Translations under genes and position numbers: made by a program
Source of the DNA: Sphingomonas sp. JC676
GTDB taxonomy: Bacteria > Pseudomonadota > Alphaproteobacteria > Sphingomonadales > Sphingomonadaceae
Reading direction: 5' to 3'
Assembly (NCBI RefSeq): GCF_014489075.1
Contig: NZ_JACTGR010000001.1
Location: 1,178,001 to 1,242,000, forward strand
Length of the DNA stretch: 64,000 nucleotides
The notes under the pieces: generated by a model
What the model was told of the DNA's origin: nothing
What the model saw: only the letters and a program-made list of their open reading frames with translations
Databases searched by the model: none
Shown here: positions 25,653-33,795 of the stretch, one piece after another
How positions within the stretch are numbered: position 1 is the first letter of the stretch
Layout: each line of letters starts with the position of its first letter

Positions 25653-26348
25653 TCAGCCTTCCGTCACCCGGAAGTTGCGCACGCGCAGATGCGACCTTGT
25701 GGTGCGCAGCCCGAAATGGCCATGCGTGTAAGGCTCGGGATCGTCGTACCGGAACAGCGGCACACCGTCGCGCTCGACCGTCGCGCCATGCGCATCGGCA
25801 TTGAGCCGCAGGTGCATCCAGCGATTGGGCACAAGCAACGCGGCGGCGTCGCTGCGGTCATGCTCGGGCAGGATCGGGCGGTTGCCGGCAGCCCCAATAT
25901 AGCGGCGCATCCGCGTCGTGGTGTTCCGGTTGCCGCCGATGCCGGTGTAATAGGTGCGGATCAGGTCATAGTCGGCAAAGGTGCCACTGCGCCGGCGCGC
26001 GAGCACCGATCCACCGGGCGCGGCTGGATCGGTCGCCATCCAGAAGGCGTTGACGTCGCTCACCGCGTCGTGGGGGCCGCCCTCGGAAACGGCGAGCACG
26101 TCATATTCGATTGTCACCGGCGCGACGAGCGGCTCACGGAACCAGAGCGTGATGCCCTCGGCGCTGTCGATGTCGAGTATGCCGCCCTGTGCCGTCACCG
26201 TCGTTTGGGCCTGCGCCTCAACCACCCATTGCCCAAGACCATGCTGAAAATCGTCGCTGAACATTTTGCGCCGCGAATCTCTAGCCAAGGCGCAGCCGGC
26301 AAACGGCACCGCGCCCGCGAGCATCAGGAAATCGCGCCGTTTCAGCAT
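25653..26348 (-). CDS. YesU-like (DUF6250-type) Tat lipoprotein, concanavalin fold
   Basis: 231 residues. The start MLKRRDFLMLAGAVPFAGCA combines a twin-arginine motif with a lipobox (FAGC), so the mature protein should be a Tat-exported lipoprotein. The rest is a beta-jelly-roll: FSDDFQHGLGQWVVE, ITLWFREPLVAPVTIEYDV, DVNAFWMATDP and YTHGHFGLRTTRSHLRVRNF. The pattern resembles YesU, encoded in the RG-I operon of Bacillus subtilis, and DUF6250 proteins. No catalytic function is established; glycan binding or hydrolysis are both possible. It converges on PL26-like copy 2 (5-bp gap) and diverges from rhaM. Confidence 0.68.
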   Translation of the reverse strand: MLKRRDFLMLAGAVPFAGCALARDSRRKMFSDDFQHGLGQWVVEAQAQTTVTAQGGILDIDSAEGITLWFREPLVAPVTIEYDVLAVSEGGPHDAVSDVNAFWMATDPAAPGGSVLARRRSGTFADYDLIRTYYTGIGGNRNTTTRMRRYIGAAGNRPILPEHDRSDAAALLVPNRWMHLRLNADAHGATVERDGVPLFRYDDPEPYTHGHFGLRTTRSHLRVRNFRVTEG

Positions 26349-26389
26349 TACCGCTCCTCTAATAGTTTGACGCGGCGGCCCGCCTCAAC

Positions 26390-26406
26390 TATCCATATTA
26401 TGGATA
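26390..26406. promoter_or_regulatory. perfect 17-bp dyad with TCCA-N5-TGGA core (site 3)
   Basis: TATCCATATTATGGATA: 8-bp arms around a central T. The core ATCCA-TATTA-TGGAT matches the TTCCA-N5-TGGAA sites at 7077 and 22827 except for the outermost base. It lies 33 bp upstream of rhaM and 41 bp from the YesU-like start. Confidence 0.6.
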
Positions 26407-26438
26407 TCGGTACCATATAATAAACAGGGGAGGGAAGC

Positions 26439-26753
26439 ATGTCCGCACACGCCTTCCGCATGCAGTTGAAGCCGGGCACGGTCGAGGAATATCGCCGCCG
26501 TCACGACGAAATCTGGCCGGAGCTCGCTGAGCTGCTGAGTGCCGCCGGCATCTACGACTATTCGATCTTCCTCGACGAGGAGACGCTGGCGCTGTTCGCC
26601 GTGCTCAAACTGCGCGACGAAAATAACCGCGACGCGCTCCCCGAGCATCCGATCATGAAGCGCTGGTGGGATTACATGGCGCCGCTGATGGAAGTCGAGC
26701 CCGGCAACCGGCCCAGGGAGTGGCCGCTCGTCCCGCTTTTCCATCTCGACTAG
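26439..26753 (+). CDS. rhaM: L-rhamnose mutarotase
   Basis: 104 residues, the usual RhaM length. FRMQLKPGTVEEYRRRHDEI carries the conserved His, IYDYSIFLDEETLALFAVLK forms the dimeric ferredoxin-like core, and RWWDYMAPLMEVEP carries the conserved Trp pair. It interconverts alpha and beta L-rhamnopyranose, feeding the anomer used by the L-rhamnose dehydrogenase. AGGGGAGGGA precedes the ATG. It is followed 22 bp later by the GH105 gene. Confidence 0.93.
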   Translation: MSAHAFRMQLKPGTVEEYRRRHDEIWPELAELLSAAGIYDYSIFLDEETLALFAVLKLRDENNRDALPEHPIMKRWWDYMAPLMEVEPGNRPREWPLVPLFHLD

Positions 26754-26775
26754 ATATTTGACCAGGAGACATTCT

Positions 26776-27888
26776 TTGGCCGCCCTCACCCATGACGTCC
26801 CGCGCAGCGAAGTTCGCGCGGCGATCGACAAGCTGATCGACAATCTCGTCAATCTGAAGGACGAGACGGGCGAGTTCCTGCTGCGCCTCGACGACGGCCG
26901 GGTGATCGACACCAAGGGCTGGAACGACTGGGAATGGACTCACGGCATCGGTCTGTTCGGCATGTACCGTTATTTCGAGCAGACCAATGACCAGCGCGCG
27001 CTCGATGTGATGCTCGCCTGGTTCCGCGACCGGTTCGCGGCCGGCACGCCGACCAAGAACATCAACACCATGTCGCCGTTCCTGACCCTCGCCTATCTGT
27101 TCGAGGATACCGGCGACCAGAGCTACCTGCCCTATCTCGACAGCTGGGCCGAATGGCTGATGGATGCCGACGGCCTGCCCAAGACCGAGGAAGGCGGCTT
27201 CCAGCACATCGTCTTCAACGACGAGAATCCCGGCGAGTTGTGGGACGACACGCTGATGATGTCGGTGCTGCCGCTCGCCAAGATCGGGCTGCTGCTCGAT
27301 CGGCCGCATTATGTCGAGGAAGCCAAGCGCCAGTTCCTCGTCCACATCAAATATCTCTTCGATCGCCAGACCGGGCTCTGGTACCATGGCTGGACCTTCG
27401 AGGGCCGCCACAATTTCGCGGGTGCGCTGTGGGCGCGCGGCAATTGCTGGGTGACGATCGCGATCCCCGAGATCCTCGACATGCTCGATCTCGAGCCCGG
27501 CGACGCGTTCCGCACCTTCCTGATCGATACGCTCGAAGCGCAGGTGAAGACGCTTGCCGAACACCAGCATGAGAGCGGGCTGTGGCACACGCTGATTGTC
27601 GACCCGACCAGCTATCTGGAAGCCTCCGCCACCGCCGGCTTCGCCTATGGCATCCTGAAGGCGGTGCGGAAGCGCTACATCTCCGCCGAATATGAGGTGG
27701 TGGCGTTCAAGGCGATCCGGGCGGTGCTCGCCAATATCGACGAGACCGGCGAACTCAAGCAGGTCAGCTTCGGCACCGCGATGGGCGACACGATGCAGTT
27801 CTACAAGGACATCCCGCTCACCTCGATGCCCTATGGCCAGAGCCTGGCGATCGTCGCGCTGGCGGAGTTCCTTCGGACGTATATCTAA
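26776..27888 (+). CDS. GH105 unsaturated rhamnogalacturonyl hydrolase (YteR-like), cytoplasmic
   Basis: 370 residues. I chose TTG 26776 because AGGAGA lies six bases upstream; TTG 26758 has no Shine-Dalgarno. (alpha/alpha)6 fold. The GH105 signature is GWNDWEWTHGIGLFGMYRYF, then NPGELWDDTLMMSVLPLAK with the probable catalytic Asp (about residue 157), HGWTFEGRHNFAGALWARGNCW and YLEASATAGFAYG. The enzyme hydrates the unsaturated GalA end of the lyase product to release rhamnose and a keto-uronate. No signal peptide is visible, so the disaccharide must first be imported, possibly by the GPH transporter at 32213. Confidence 0.92.
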   Translation: MAALTHDVPRSEVRAAIDKLIDNLVNLKDETGEFLLRLDDGRVIDTKGWNDWEWTHGIGLFGMYRYFEQTNDQRALDVMLAWFRDRFAAGTPTKNINTMSPFLTLAYLFEDTGDQSYLPYLDSWAEWLMDADGLPKTEEGGFQHIVFNDENPGELWDDTLMMSVLPLAKIGLLLDRPHYVEEAKRQFLVHIKYLFDRQTGLWYHGWTFEGRHNFAGALWARGNCWVTIAIPEILDMLDLEPGDAFRTFLIDTLEAQVKTLAEHQHESGLWHTLIVDPTSYLEASATAGFAYGILKAVRKRYISAEYEVVAFKAIRAVLANIDETGELKQVSFGTAMGDTMQFYKDIPLTSMPYGQSLAIVALAEFLRTYI

Positions 27889-27897
27889 GACTCTCTT

Positions 27898-28005
27898 CGT
27901 CACCCCGGACTTGTTCCGGGGGCCACCGCGAGGCAATCGACGGACAAGAGCCTAAAGGCAAAACAGCGCGGCATCGTGGACCCCGGCACTGCGGCCGGGG
28001 TGACG
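27898..28005. repeat. palindromic intergenic repeat element (CGTCACCCCGG...CCGGGGTGACG)
   Basis: The ends are perfect inverted 11-mers: CGTCACCCCGG (27898-27908) and CCGGGGTGACG (27995-28005). Each end is also a hairpin: CCCCGGA/TCCGGGG at 27903-27921 and CCCCGGC/GCCGGGG at 27981-28000. Elements of this design (CCCCGGACTTGTTCCGGGG) are familiar repeats in sphingomonad and other alphaproteobacterial genomes. There is no transposase gene; it may be a mobile non-coding element. Confidence 0.75.
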
Positions 28006-28070
28006 GTGAAGATACCGGAGACGCAGACGGTTAGGCCGCCCAAGCCAGCCACCTTGCAATGTAGGATTTG

Positions 28071-28098
28071 AGAGCCGATCGAAGGATCGGCTCTTTCT
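28071..28098 (+). terminator. rho-independent terminator after rhaM-GH105
   Basis: AGAGCCGATC (28071-28080), loop GAAG, GATCGGCTCT (28085-28094): a perfect 10-bp stem followed by TTCTC. It lies about 180 bp after the GH105 stop. It could also serve the convergent GH28 gene, although the A-run on that strand is weak. Confidence 0.7.
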
Positions 28099-28156
28099 CA
28101 TCGTCGAGGTCTCGAAAAACCCATTTTCCGGGAAGGAAGATTTTTCGACATAGCTA

Positions 28157-28174
28157 GTGTCAACCGTGTCAACC
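28157..28174. repeat. tandem 9-bp direct repeat GTGTCAACC x2
   Basis: GTGTCAACC occurs twice without a gap, just downstream of the GH28 copy 2 stop. Function unknown; possibly the edge of another dispersed repeat. Confidence 0.5.
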
Positions 28175-28230
28175 TAACGGCATTGCTCCGCCGCGCCGAA
28201 GAACTGGAAACCGCTGAATTTCTTCGTTTA

Positions 28231-29634
28231 TCACTCGATCCGCACTGCCTGCCCGCCCGAATGCGCGGCCTCGCCGGTGAAGCCGCGATTGACCAGCCCC
28301 GGCGCGTCCTCGGCATGCAGCGCGTGGGTGAAATAATCCGGCCGCTTCTCGCCCCAGCGGATCGTGCAGTTGTTCAGCGTGACACGCTCGGCCTTGCGGA
28401 CGCTGACGCCCGGCGTGCCGTGCTTCTCGATCCCCTCGGTCACGTTGGTCGGGCGATTGTCGAAGACTCCGCCGGGATATTTGCTCCAGCGCTCGAAGGT
28501 CACATCGACATTGTCGAGCGTGATGTCGCTGACATGGCCGCGCGCATGCCCGTCGATCCGGATGCTGTTCTCGGCACGGCCGCGGACATTCTGCACCTTC
28601 ACATTGTGGATCCGGCCCAGCTTGGTCTCGGCATTGCGCGGGATCGCGGTGAACGAGATCGCCTCGCCCCTGCCCCACCACGGCGCCGAGAAATAGCGCG
28701 CGGTGAAGCGGATGTCGCGGAAGGTGATGTTGTAGACGTTACCCTGGTCGCGCAGCTGGATGCACAGGCCGCGGCAGCCCTGGACGATCTCGCAGCGCTC
28801 GAAGAGCACGTCGTGGATGTCCTGCGTCGTCTCAGTGCCGATCTTGAGCCCCGAATCCTGCGTCTCGAGCACACAGTCGCGCACGATGATGTTCCGCGAC
28901 GGACCGTATTGCGGGTAGCGCGCGGTCGCCTTGATCACGATCGCGTCGTCGCCGCAGACGATGTGGCAGTTGCGGATCTCGACGTCCTGGCAATGGTCGG
29001 GGTCAATGCCGTCGCAATTGGGCACGTCCATCTGGTTGCGGATCGTGACATGGTCGATCAACACGCGCTGGCAGCCGACCAGGTGGACGGTCCAGCTCGG
29101 CGCCTGGCGGAGCGTCAGGTCGCGGATGCGCAGGTCCTTGCAATTCTCCAGCACCACCAGCCGCGGGCGGAAGTCCTTGGGCACCCACCATTCGCCCTCG
29201 GCATCATAGCTCGCCATGAACTCGGGCGAGCGGCCGTCGATCGTGCCGGTGCCGCTGATCGTGAGATTGTCGGCGCCCATTGCGTGGAGCACGCCCGCCA
29301 GCGGATCGGGATAGTCCTCGGCCTTGACGCTCACGAGGAGCACCGCGTCCCCTGCGAGATGGAAGTCGATCCCGCCCTTCAGCGTTACCGGTCCGGTCAG
29401 GTATTTCCGCCCCGCGCGCAGCAGTACTCGAGCGCCCTTTCCGACCGCCGCTGCGGCGTCGATCGTGCGCTGGATCGCGGCGGTGTCGGGTGTCGCTCCG
29501 TCGCCCTTCGCGCCATAGTCGTGAACGTCGAACACGCGTGCCTTCTCCGCAGCTGCTGCCGGCGCGGCGAGCGTGCCCGCCGCCCCCGCGGCGATCCAGC
29601 CGATCGTCTGGCGGCGATTGAGTGTGTCGGTCAT
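28231..29634 (-). CDS. GH28 family glycoside hydrolase, exported, copy 2
   Basis: 467 residues from ATG 29634, which overlaps the previous stop as ATGA; upstream codons lie inside the neighbouring gene. The N-terminus (LNRRQTIGWIAAGAAGTLAAPAAA) is a Tat-type signal. Beta-helix landmarks are VHDYGAKGDGATPDTAAIQR, NCDGIDPDHCQDVEIRNC (about residue 205), CGDDAIVIKATARYPQYGPS (about 226) and TQDSGLKIGTETTQDIHD (about 260). The two Asp-containing motifs match GH28 catalytic acids; the GHG segment is missing. It probably cuts GalA links in pectin. It is the third gene of the PL22 - CBM9/PKD - GH28 operon. Confidence 0.9.
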   Translation of the reverse strand: MTDTLNRRQTIGWIAAGAAGTLAAPAAAAEKARVFDVHDYGAKGDGATPDTAAIQRTIDAAAAVGKGARVLLRAGRKYLTGPVTLKGGIDFHLAGDAVLLVSVKAEDYPDPLAGVLHAMGADNLTISGTGTIDGRSPEFMASYDAEGEWWVPKDFRPRLVVLENCKDLRIRDLTLRQAPSWTVHLVGCQRVLIDHVTIRNQMDVPNCDGIDPDHCQDVEIRNCHIVCGDDAIVIKATARYPQYGPSRNIIVRDCVLETQDSGLKIGTETTQDIHDVLFERCEIVQGCRGLCIQLRDQGNVYNITFRDIRFTARYFSAPWWGRGEAISFTAIPRNAETKLGRIHNVKVQNVRGRAENSIRIDGHARGHVSDITLDNVDVTFERWSKYPGGVFDNRPTNVTEGIEKHGTPGVSVRKAERVTLNNCTIRWGEKRPDYFTHALHAEDAPGLVNRGFTGEAAHSGGQAVRIE

Positions 29635-30713
29635 TTCGCCGGGTCCCCCGTGAAAGATACGTCCCAGACTTTGGACAATTTTGCGGTTCCCGCCGGCCCC
29701 GACACTGCGAGCGTCACCACGAACTTGCCCGCATCGGCATAACGATGGACCGGGTGCTGCTCGGTCGAGGTCTGGCCGTCGCCGAAATCCCATTTCCAGC
29801 CGGTGGCGCCGGCGGAATCGTCGTGGAAAGCGACGGTGCGTAGCTTGCGATCGAGGATGCGGAACGACCAGTCGGCGGCGATCGGCTTCCGGAGCGCGGG
29901 CTCCAGCGGCATCAGCCGGAACGGGCAGAGCTGCGAGGCCTGGCCGTACATGGTGTGATGCGGCGACAGGTTCCAGAAGCCGCGCTTACCGCTCGGCCCA
30001 TCGTCGTCGATCACCGCCCAGGCCATCGCGATCAGCTTGTCCTCGCTGAGCTGGGTCTCAACCGACTTGGCGGGACCCTCAGGATCGGCACGGTCGAACG
30101 GGGTGATCCAGAATTCCACCACCAGCTTGCCCGCCTGGCCCGGCTTGAAGCCGTAGCGATAGGCGATGTTGGAATAAGGTAGCTGCTTGATCCACGCCGC
30201 CTGCGGCCCCCAGGCCATCGCCCAGTCCTTGTCCCCGGCGGGTGTGAAGATATGATAGTTCTGCGCGTGGATGTTCTGGAAGTTGAACCAGGCATCTTCG
30301 GGCGCGAGATCGGGCTGGAAGCGGCCGATCAGCGGTCCGCCGGAACGGTCGCCGTCGACCACCAGCTCGAAGATGTCGTTGGTCAGTCCCGGCGCGCCGA
30401 AGTTCCAGTAATCGTCGCGCGCCTCGTAAATGAAATAGAGCCGGTTGAGCCCCTTCACCCAGCCGACGCGGACATTGACATCGAGGCTCTTCGGATCGGG
30501 CCTTCGGCCCGATCCGTCGTCCGCGGCGAGCGCCGCGGTAGTGATCGCATAGTCCTTGCCGACCATATCCCAGTCGCTCGTATCCCCGTCGATGCGCGGG
30601 ATCGCGTCGGCGGGAAACTGGAAGACGCGGAAGGCGGGCGCGCTGCCGCCCGTCCCCGGCGGCGCCCCTGCGCAATTTGCCAGCGCCAGCAGCGCCGCGA
30701 GCGAGCCCGTCAT
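29631..30713 (-). CDS. secreted CBM9-like / PKD-domain protein, probable polysaccharide-binding
   Basis: 360 residues. A short hydrophobic N-terminus (MTGSLAALLALANCAG) is a signal peptide with an imperfect lipobox (LANC). Residues about 25-230 have a DOMON/CBM9-like opening, AIPRIDGDTSDWDMVGKDYA, followed by LYFIYEARDDYWNFGAPG and DIFELVVDGDRSGG. The last 80 residues are a PKD domain with the typical WKWDFGDGQTSTEQHPVHRY. No catalytic motif is seen. It probably binds glycan and helps the GH28 enzyme encoded after it or the PL22-like lyase before it. Gaps are 12 bp upstream and an overlap downstream. Confidence 0.72.
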   Translation of the reverse strand: MTGSLAALLALANCAGAPPGTGGSAPAFRVFQFPADAIPRIDGDTSDWDMVGKDYAITTAALAADDGSGRRPDPKSLDVNVRVGWVKGLNRLYFIYEARDDYWNFGAPGLTNDIFELVVDGDRSGGPLIGRFQPDLAPEDAWFNFQNIHAQNYHIFTPAGDKDWAMAWGPQAAWIKQLPYSNIAYRYGFKPGQAGKLVVEFWITPFDRADPEGPAKSVETQLSEDKLIAMAWAVIDDDGPSGKRGFWNLSPHHTMYGQASQLCPFRLMPLEPALRKPIAADWSFRILDRKLRTVAFHDDSAGATGWKWDFGDGQTSTEQHPVHRYADAGKFVVTLAVSGPAGTAKLSKVWDVSFTGDPAK

Positions 30714-30725
30714 GCCCCGCGCCTC

Positions 30726-32066
30726 TTACTGCGCCTTGGCGATCTCGACGGCATAGACATGGTTCGCACCTTCCATGTTCGAGCGGAACACGATCCACTT
30801 GTTGTCGGGCGTGAAGGTCATGTTCGGCTCGAGGCGATAGTCATGCTTGCGCATGTCGACCAATTTCTCGGCCGAGAAGAATCCCGGCGAGATCAAATTC
30901 TCGGCGCCGGGCGCGTGGATGCCGGCGACGTCGGGAATGTCGTTCGGCGTGAAGAGATAGAGATATTTCCCGTCGGGCGCGTGCGCGACCATCTCATTGT
31001 CGCCGCCGTCGCCCGAGAAATGCGTCAGGTCGCGCGAGAGGTTATAGTGCACCGACCACTCGTTGCGCTCGAGGTGGAACCACTTGCGCTTGCCGGTCGC
31101 CAGCTCATAGCCCGCCACCCAGAAATCCTGGCCGCGCGGCGTCTGGAGATCGTACCAGATCCACTTGCCGTCGGGCGAGAAGAACTCGTGTCCGGCGATC
31201 TCCATGTTCATGACGCGGTTGTGGATCAGCTTGTTGCCGGTGCCGTCGGTGCGGATCGTCCAGATCCGGTCGATCTTGTGCCACGGGCCTTCGTGGCAAT
31301 ACATGATCTGGTTCGGATCGGTCGGCGAGAACTGGATATGGTTCAACCAGTCCTTGTCGGACGCGATCACCACCTTGCGCGCACCGGTCTTGATGTCGAC
31401 CGTGAAGATCTCCATCGGAATGTGCGATTCCAGCCGGTCGTTCATCCGCACTTCCTTCGCCTCGGCAAAGGTCAGCGGCTTCCCGTCGGGGCCGTTGGCC
31501 TGGTAGTTCGCCTGGCCGAACTGCTGGCGATCCTTGGGCGCGGTGGAGTTGCCCGGCTGAAGCGGCTTGTCGTCCTGCGCCCATTGGCCGAGCAGCAGGG
31601 TTTCGTCGGCGTTGATCGATCCGATCGTGCCGCGCTCGACCTTGGCGATCTGACGGACCTTGCCGGTGTCGATATCGGCGGCGAAGATCGTCGCCCCGCC
31701 GCCGGGTCCGGATCGCTTCGAATAATAGACCGAGCGCGTCTTGCGGCCGGTGAAGAGCAATTGGAGATCCTCGCCCTTGACGATCGTCGCCACCTTCCAG
31801 GTCGCGAGCTCGACGCTCGCCAGACCCTCGGGCACGGAAATCACCATCTTGTCGCCCTGCGGCGTATAGCTGTTCTGGTGGAAATAGAGACTCGAGCTGC
31901 CGGCCTCCTGGCTGATCCGCACCACACGGTGGTGCGTCAGCGGATCGACCCAGCTCTTGGGGCCCAGCGCCGCGGCCGGTGCAACATTCTGCGCCTGGAC
32001 CATGGCAGTCCCCGGAACGAACGAAACCGTGAGCAACAGTGACGCAGCGACTGCCTTGATCTTCAT
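30726..32066 (-). CDS. PL22-like oligogalacturonate lyase family protein, exported, copy 2
   Basis: 446 residues from ATG 32066 (GAGGAGAGGG upstream). A Sec signal (AVAASLLLTVSFVPGTAMVQAQ) precedes a seven-bladed propeller. Landmarks: THHRVVRISQEAGSSSLYFH, HIQFSPTDPNQIMYCHEGPW with HKIDRIWTI (about residue 255), AGHEFFSPDGKWIWYD (about 292) and EPNMTFTPDNKWIVFRSN (about 412). The first three fit PL22 well, but the C-terminal segment lacks the His-x-His-Pro metal ligands that copy 1 retains. So it may be a metal-independent lyase, a related activity, or a binding protein. First gene of an operon, divergent from the GPH symporter. Confidence 0.78.
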   Translation of the reverse strand: MKIKAVAASLLLTVSFVPGTAMVQAQNVAPAAALGPKSWVDPLTHHRVVRISQEAGSSSLYFHQNSYTPQGDKMVISVPEGLASVELATWKVATIVKGEDLQLLFTGRKTRSVYYSKRSGPGGGATIFAADIDTGKVRQIAKVERGTIGSINADETLLLGQWAQDDKPLQPGNSTAPKDRQQFGQANYQANGPDGKPLTFAEAKEVRMNDRLESHIPMEIFTVDIKTGARKVVIASDKDWLNHIQFSPTDPNQIMYCHEGPWHKIDRIWTIRTDGTGNKLIHNRVMNMEIAGHEFFSPDGKWIWYDLQTPRGQDFWVAGYELATGKRKWFHLERNEWSVHYNLSRDLTHFSGDGGDNEMVAHAPDGKYLYLFTPNDIPDVAGIHAPGAENLISPGFFSAEKLVDMRKHDYRLEPNMTFTPDNKWIVFRSNMEGANHVYAVEIAKAQ

Positions 32067-32094
32067 TCGACCCTCTCCTCGGCGCTTGCCGTTA

Positions 32095-32109
32095 TTCCAT
32101 ATATTGCTA
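32095..32109. promoter_or_regulatory. degenerate TTCCA-N5-TGGAA site (site 4) beside a TGGTGCACCA palindrome
   Basis: TTCCATATATTGCTA keeps the left arm and AT-rich spacer of the shared motif; the right arm has two mismatches. Directly next to it, TGGTGCACCA (32110-32119) is a perfect 10-bp palindrome. Both lie between PL22-like copy 2 and the GPH symporter, over their likely promoters. Confidence 0.4.
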
Positions 32110-32212
32110 TGGTGCACCACTATATGAGCCTGTTTGGGAAGAGTGGCAAGCGATTCCGCGCTTGATACCCCAAGGCAGAAACACCAGCGAACCGGCTGGA
32201 AGAGAGGGATTG

Positions 32213-33718
32213 ATGGCGACGAATCCGGCCCGGCCCGTACGGCTGATCAACTATATCGCCTATGGCTCGAACGACGTGCTCGGCGCAGGTTCGATGGCCG
32301 TGGTCTCGGGCTGGGTCCTGGTCTTTTACACGCAGTTCTGCGGGCTCAGCGCAGGCGAGGCAGCACTGATCTTCGCCGTCGCGCGCATCCTCGACGCGAT
32401 CGCCTCGCCGCTGATCGGCTACACTTCCGATAATTTCGGCCACACCTGGCTCGGCAAGCGCTTCGGCCGCCGCCGCTTCTTCATCCTGGCGGCGATCCCG
32501 CTCCTCCCCAGCTTCGCGCTGATGTGGCTGCCGGGCCAGCAATTCTGGTATTACCTCGTCAGCTATGTCGCTTTCGAGCTGGTCTACGCGATGGTGATCA
32601 TCCCGTATGAGACACTCGCCGCCGAAATGTCGAGCGACTACAAGACCAAGGCGAAGTTCGCCGGCGCGCGCATCCTGTGCGGCCAAGTCTCGGCAATCCT
32701 GGCGGGCTTCCTGCCGCTCTGGCTGATCAAGGCGCTCGGCCGCGACAGCGCCGACACCTTCTTCTACATGGGCATCCTCTTTGCGACGCTGTTCATGCTG
32801 ACCGCCGGGTTCCTCTACCTCTTCAGCTGGGAGCGGAACCGGCCCGAGGAAGCCCTGCCCCGCCCGGGCGCGGGCGGCGGCGCGCTGGGCGCGCTCAAGG
32901 CACTCTACCGCAACCTGTTTTCGACGATGAAGATCCGCGCCTTCCGCCTCCATCTCGGCATGTATCTGGGTGGCTATATCAGCCAGGACATCTTCAACGC
33001 TGCCTTCACCTTCTTCGTGATCTTCGCGCTGGCGGGGACGATGGCGACCGCGTCCGGGCTGCTCGGCACGCTCTACATCGTCCAGCTCGTCGCGGTGATG
33101 GCCGCGATCAACCTTGCGCTGCGCTTCTCGCCCGGCCTCGCCTATCGCATCGCCGCGCTCAGCTTCGGGCTGGGCGTGGTGGCATTGCTGACGCTATGGG
33201 GCGGCGGCACCACCGCGACCAGCTGGCTGATCTGGGTGCCGATCATCCTCGCCGGTCTGGGCCGCGGCGCGCTCAACTACATCCCCTGGGCGACCTACAA
33301 CTACATGGCCGATGTCGACGAGATCGTCACCGGCCAGCGCCGCGAAGGCAGCTTCGCCGGGGTGATGACCTTCGTCCGCAAGGCGACCCAGGCCGCGGCA
33401 GTGGCGGGCGTCGGCTTCGTGATGCAGGCGGGCGGGTTCGTCTCGGGCGCGCCGGTACAGACGCCGGGTGCGATCCACACGATCGCCATGCTCCTCGGCA
33501 TCGGCACGATCGGCGTGCTCGCGCTCGGCGTACTCGTGTCGCTGCGCTTCCACCTCAATCCGAAGACCCACGCGATACTGATGCACGAGATCGAACGGCT
33601 GCGGCAGGGCGAGGCCAATCCTTCCAGCCCCGAGGCGCGGAAGGTGGTCGAGGACCTGTCCGGCTGGCGCTACGAGCAGCTCTGGGGCAACAACGACGTC
33701 GCTGTGAAACGCGACTGA
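32213..33718 (+). CDS. GPH-family sugar/cation symporter, probable unsaturated oligo-uronide importer
   Basis: 501 residues from ATG 32213 (AGAGAGGG upstream). Twelve hydrophobic helices. The GPH signatures are visible: LINYIAYGSNDVLGAGSM, FAVARILDAIASPLIGYTSD and HTWLGKRFGRRRFFILAAIP in the first half, and ADVDEIVTGQRREGSFAGVM after the central loop. These transporters co-import glycosides, pentosides or hexuronides with H+ or Na+. Position divergent from PL22-like copy 2 and near GH105 suggests import of unsaturated GalA-rhamnose or di-galacturonate for cytoplasmic cleavage (inference). Confidence 0.9.
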   Translation: MATNPARPVRLINYIAYGSNDVLGAGSMAVVSGWVLVFYTQFCGLSAGEAALIFAVARILDAIASPLIGYTSDNFGHTWLGKRFGRRRFFILAAIPLLPSFALMWLPGQQFWYYLVSYVAFELVYAMVIIPYETLAAEMSSDYKTKAKFAGARILCGQVSAILAGFLPLWLIKALGRDSADTFFYMGILFATLFMLTAGFLYLFSWERNRPEEALPRPGAGGGALGALKALYRNLFSTMKIRAFRLHLGMYLGGYISQDIFNAAFTFFVIFALAGTMATASGLLGTLYIVQLVAVMAAINLALRFSPGLAYRIAALSFGLGVVALLTLWGGGTTATSWLIWVPIILAGLGRGALNYIPWATYNYMADVDEIVTGQRREGSFAGVMTFVRKATQAAAVAGVGFVMQAGGFVSGAPVQTPGAIHTIAMLLGIGTIGVLALGVLVSLRFHLNPKTHAILMHEIERLRQGEANPSSPEARKVVEDLSGWRYEQLWGNNDVAVKRD

Positions 33719-33795
33719 CGCCTTCGGCGGTGCCAACGATGATGGGAAAGTCGGCTGGTGGGCGTTGGCGATCTGGCTGCCTCCGGACTGAAGGC

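Larger units (their letters stand above)
27889..28230. other. 342-bp intergenic region between convergent genes
   Basis: No coding potential that I trust. It holds a 108-bp palindromic repeat (27898-28005), a hairpin terminator (28071-28098), an 8-bp inverted repeat TCGAAAAA/TTTTTCGA (28112-28119 and 28141-28148) and a tandem 9-bp repeat (28157-28174). Confidence 0.7.

Noticed and set aside
30252-32042. 596-codon plus-strand frame opposite the CBM9/PKD and PL22 genes
   Set aside because: It spans two real genes on the other strand and shows no domain.
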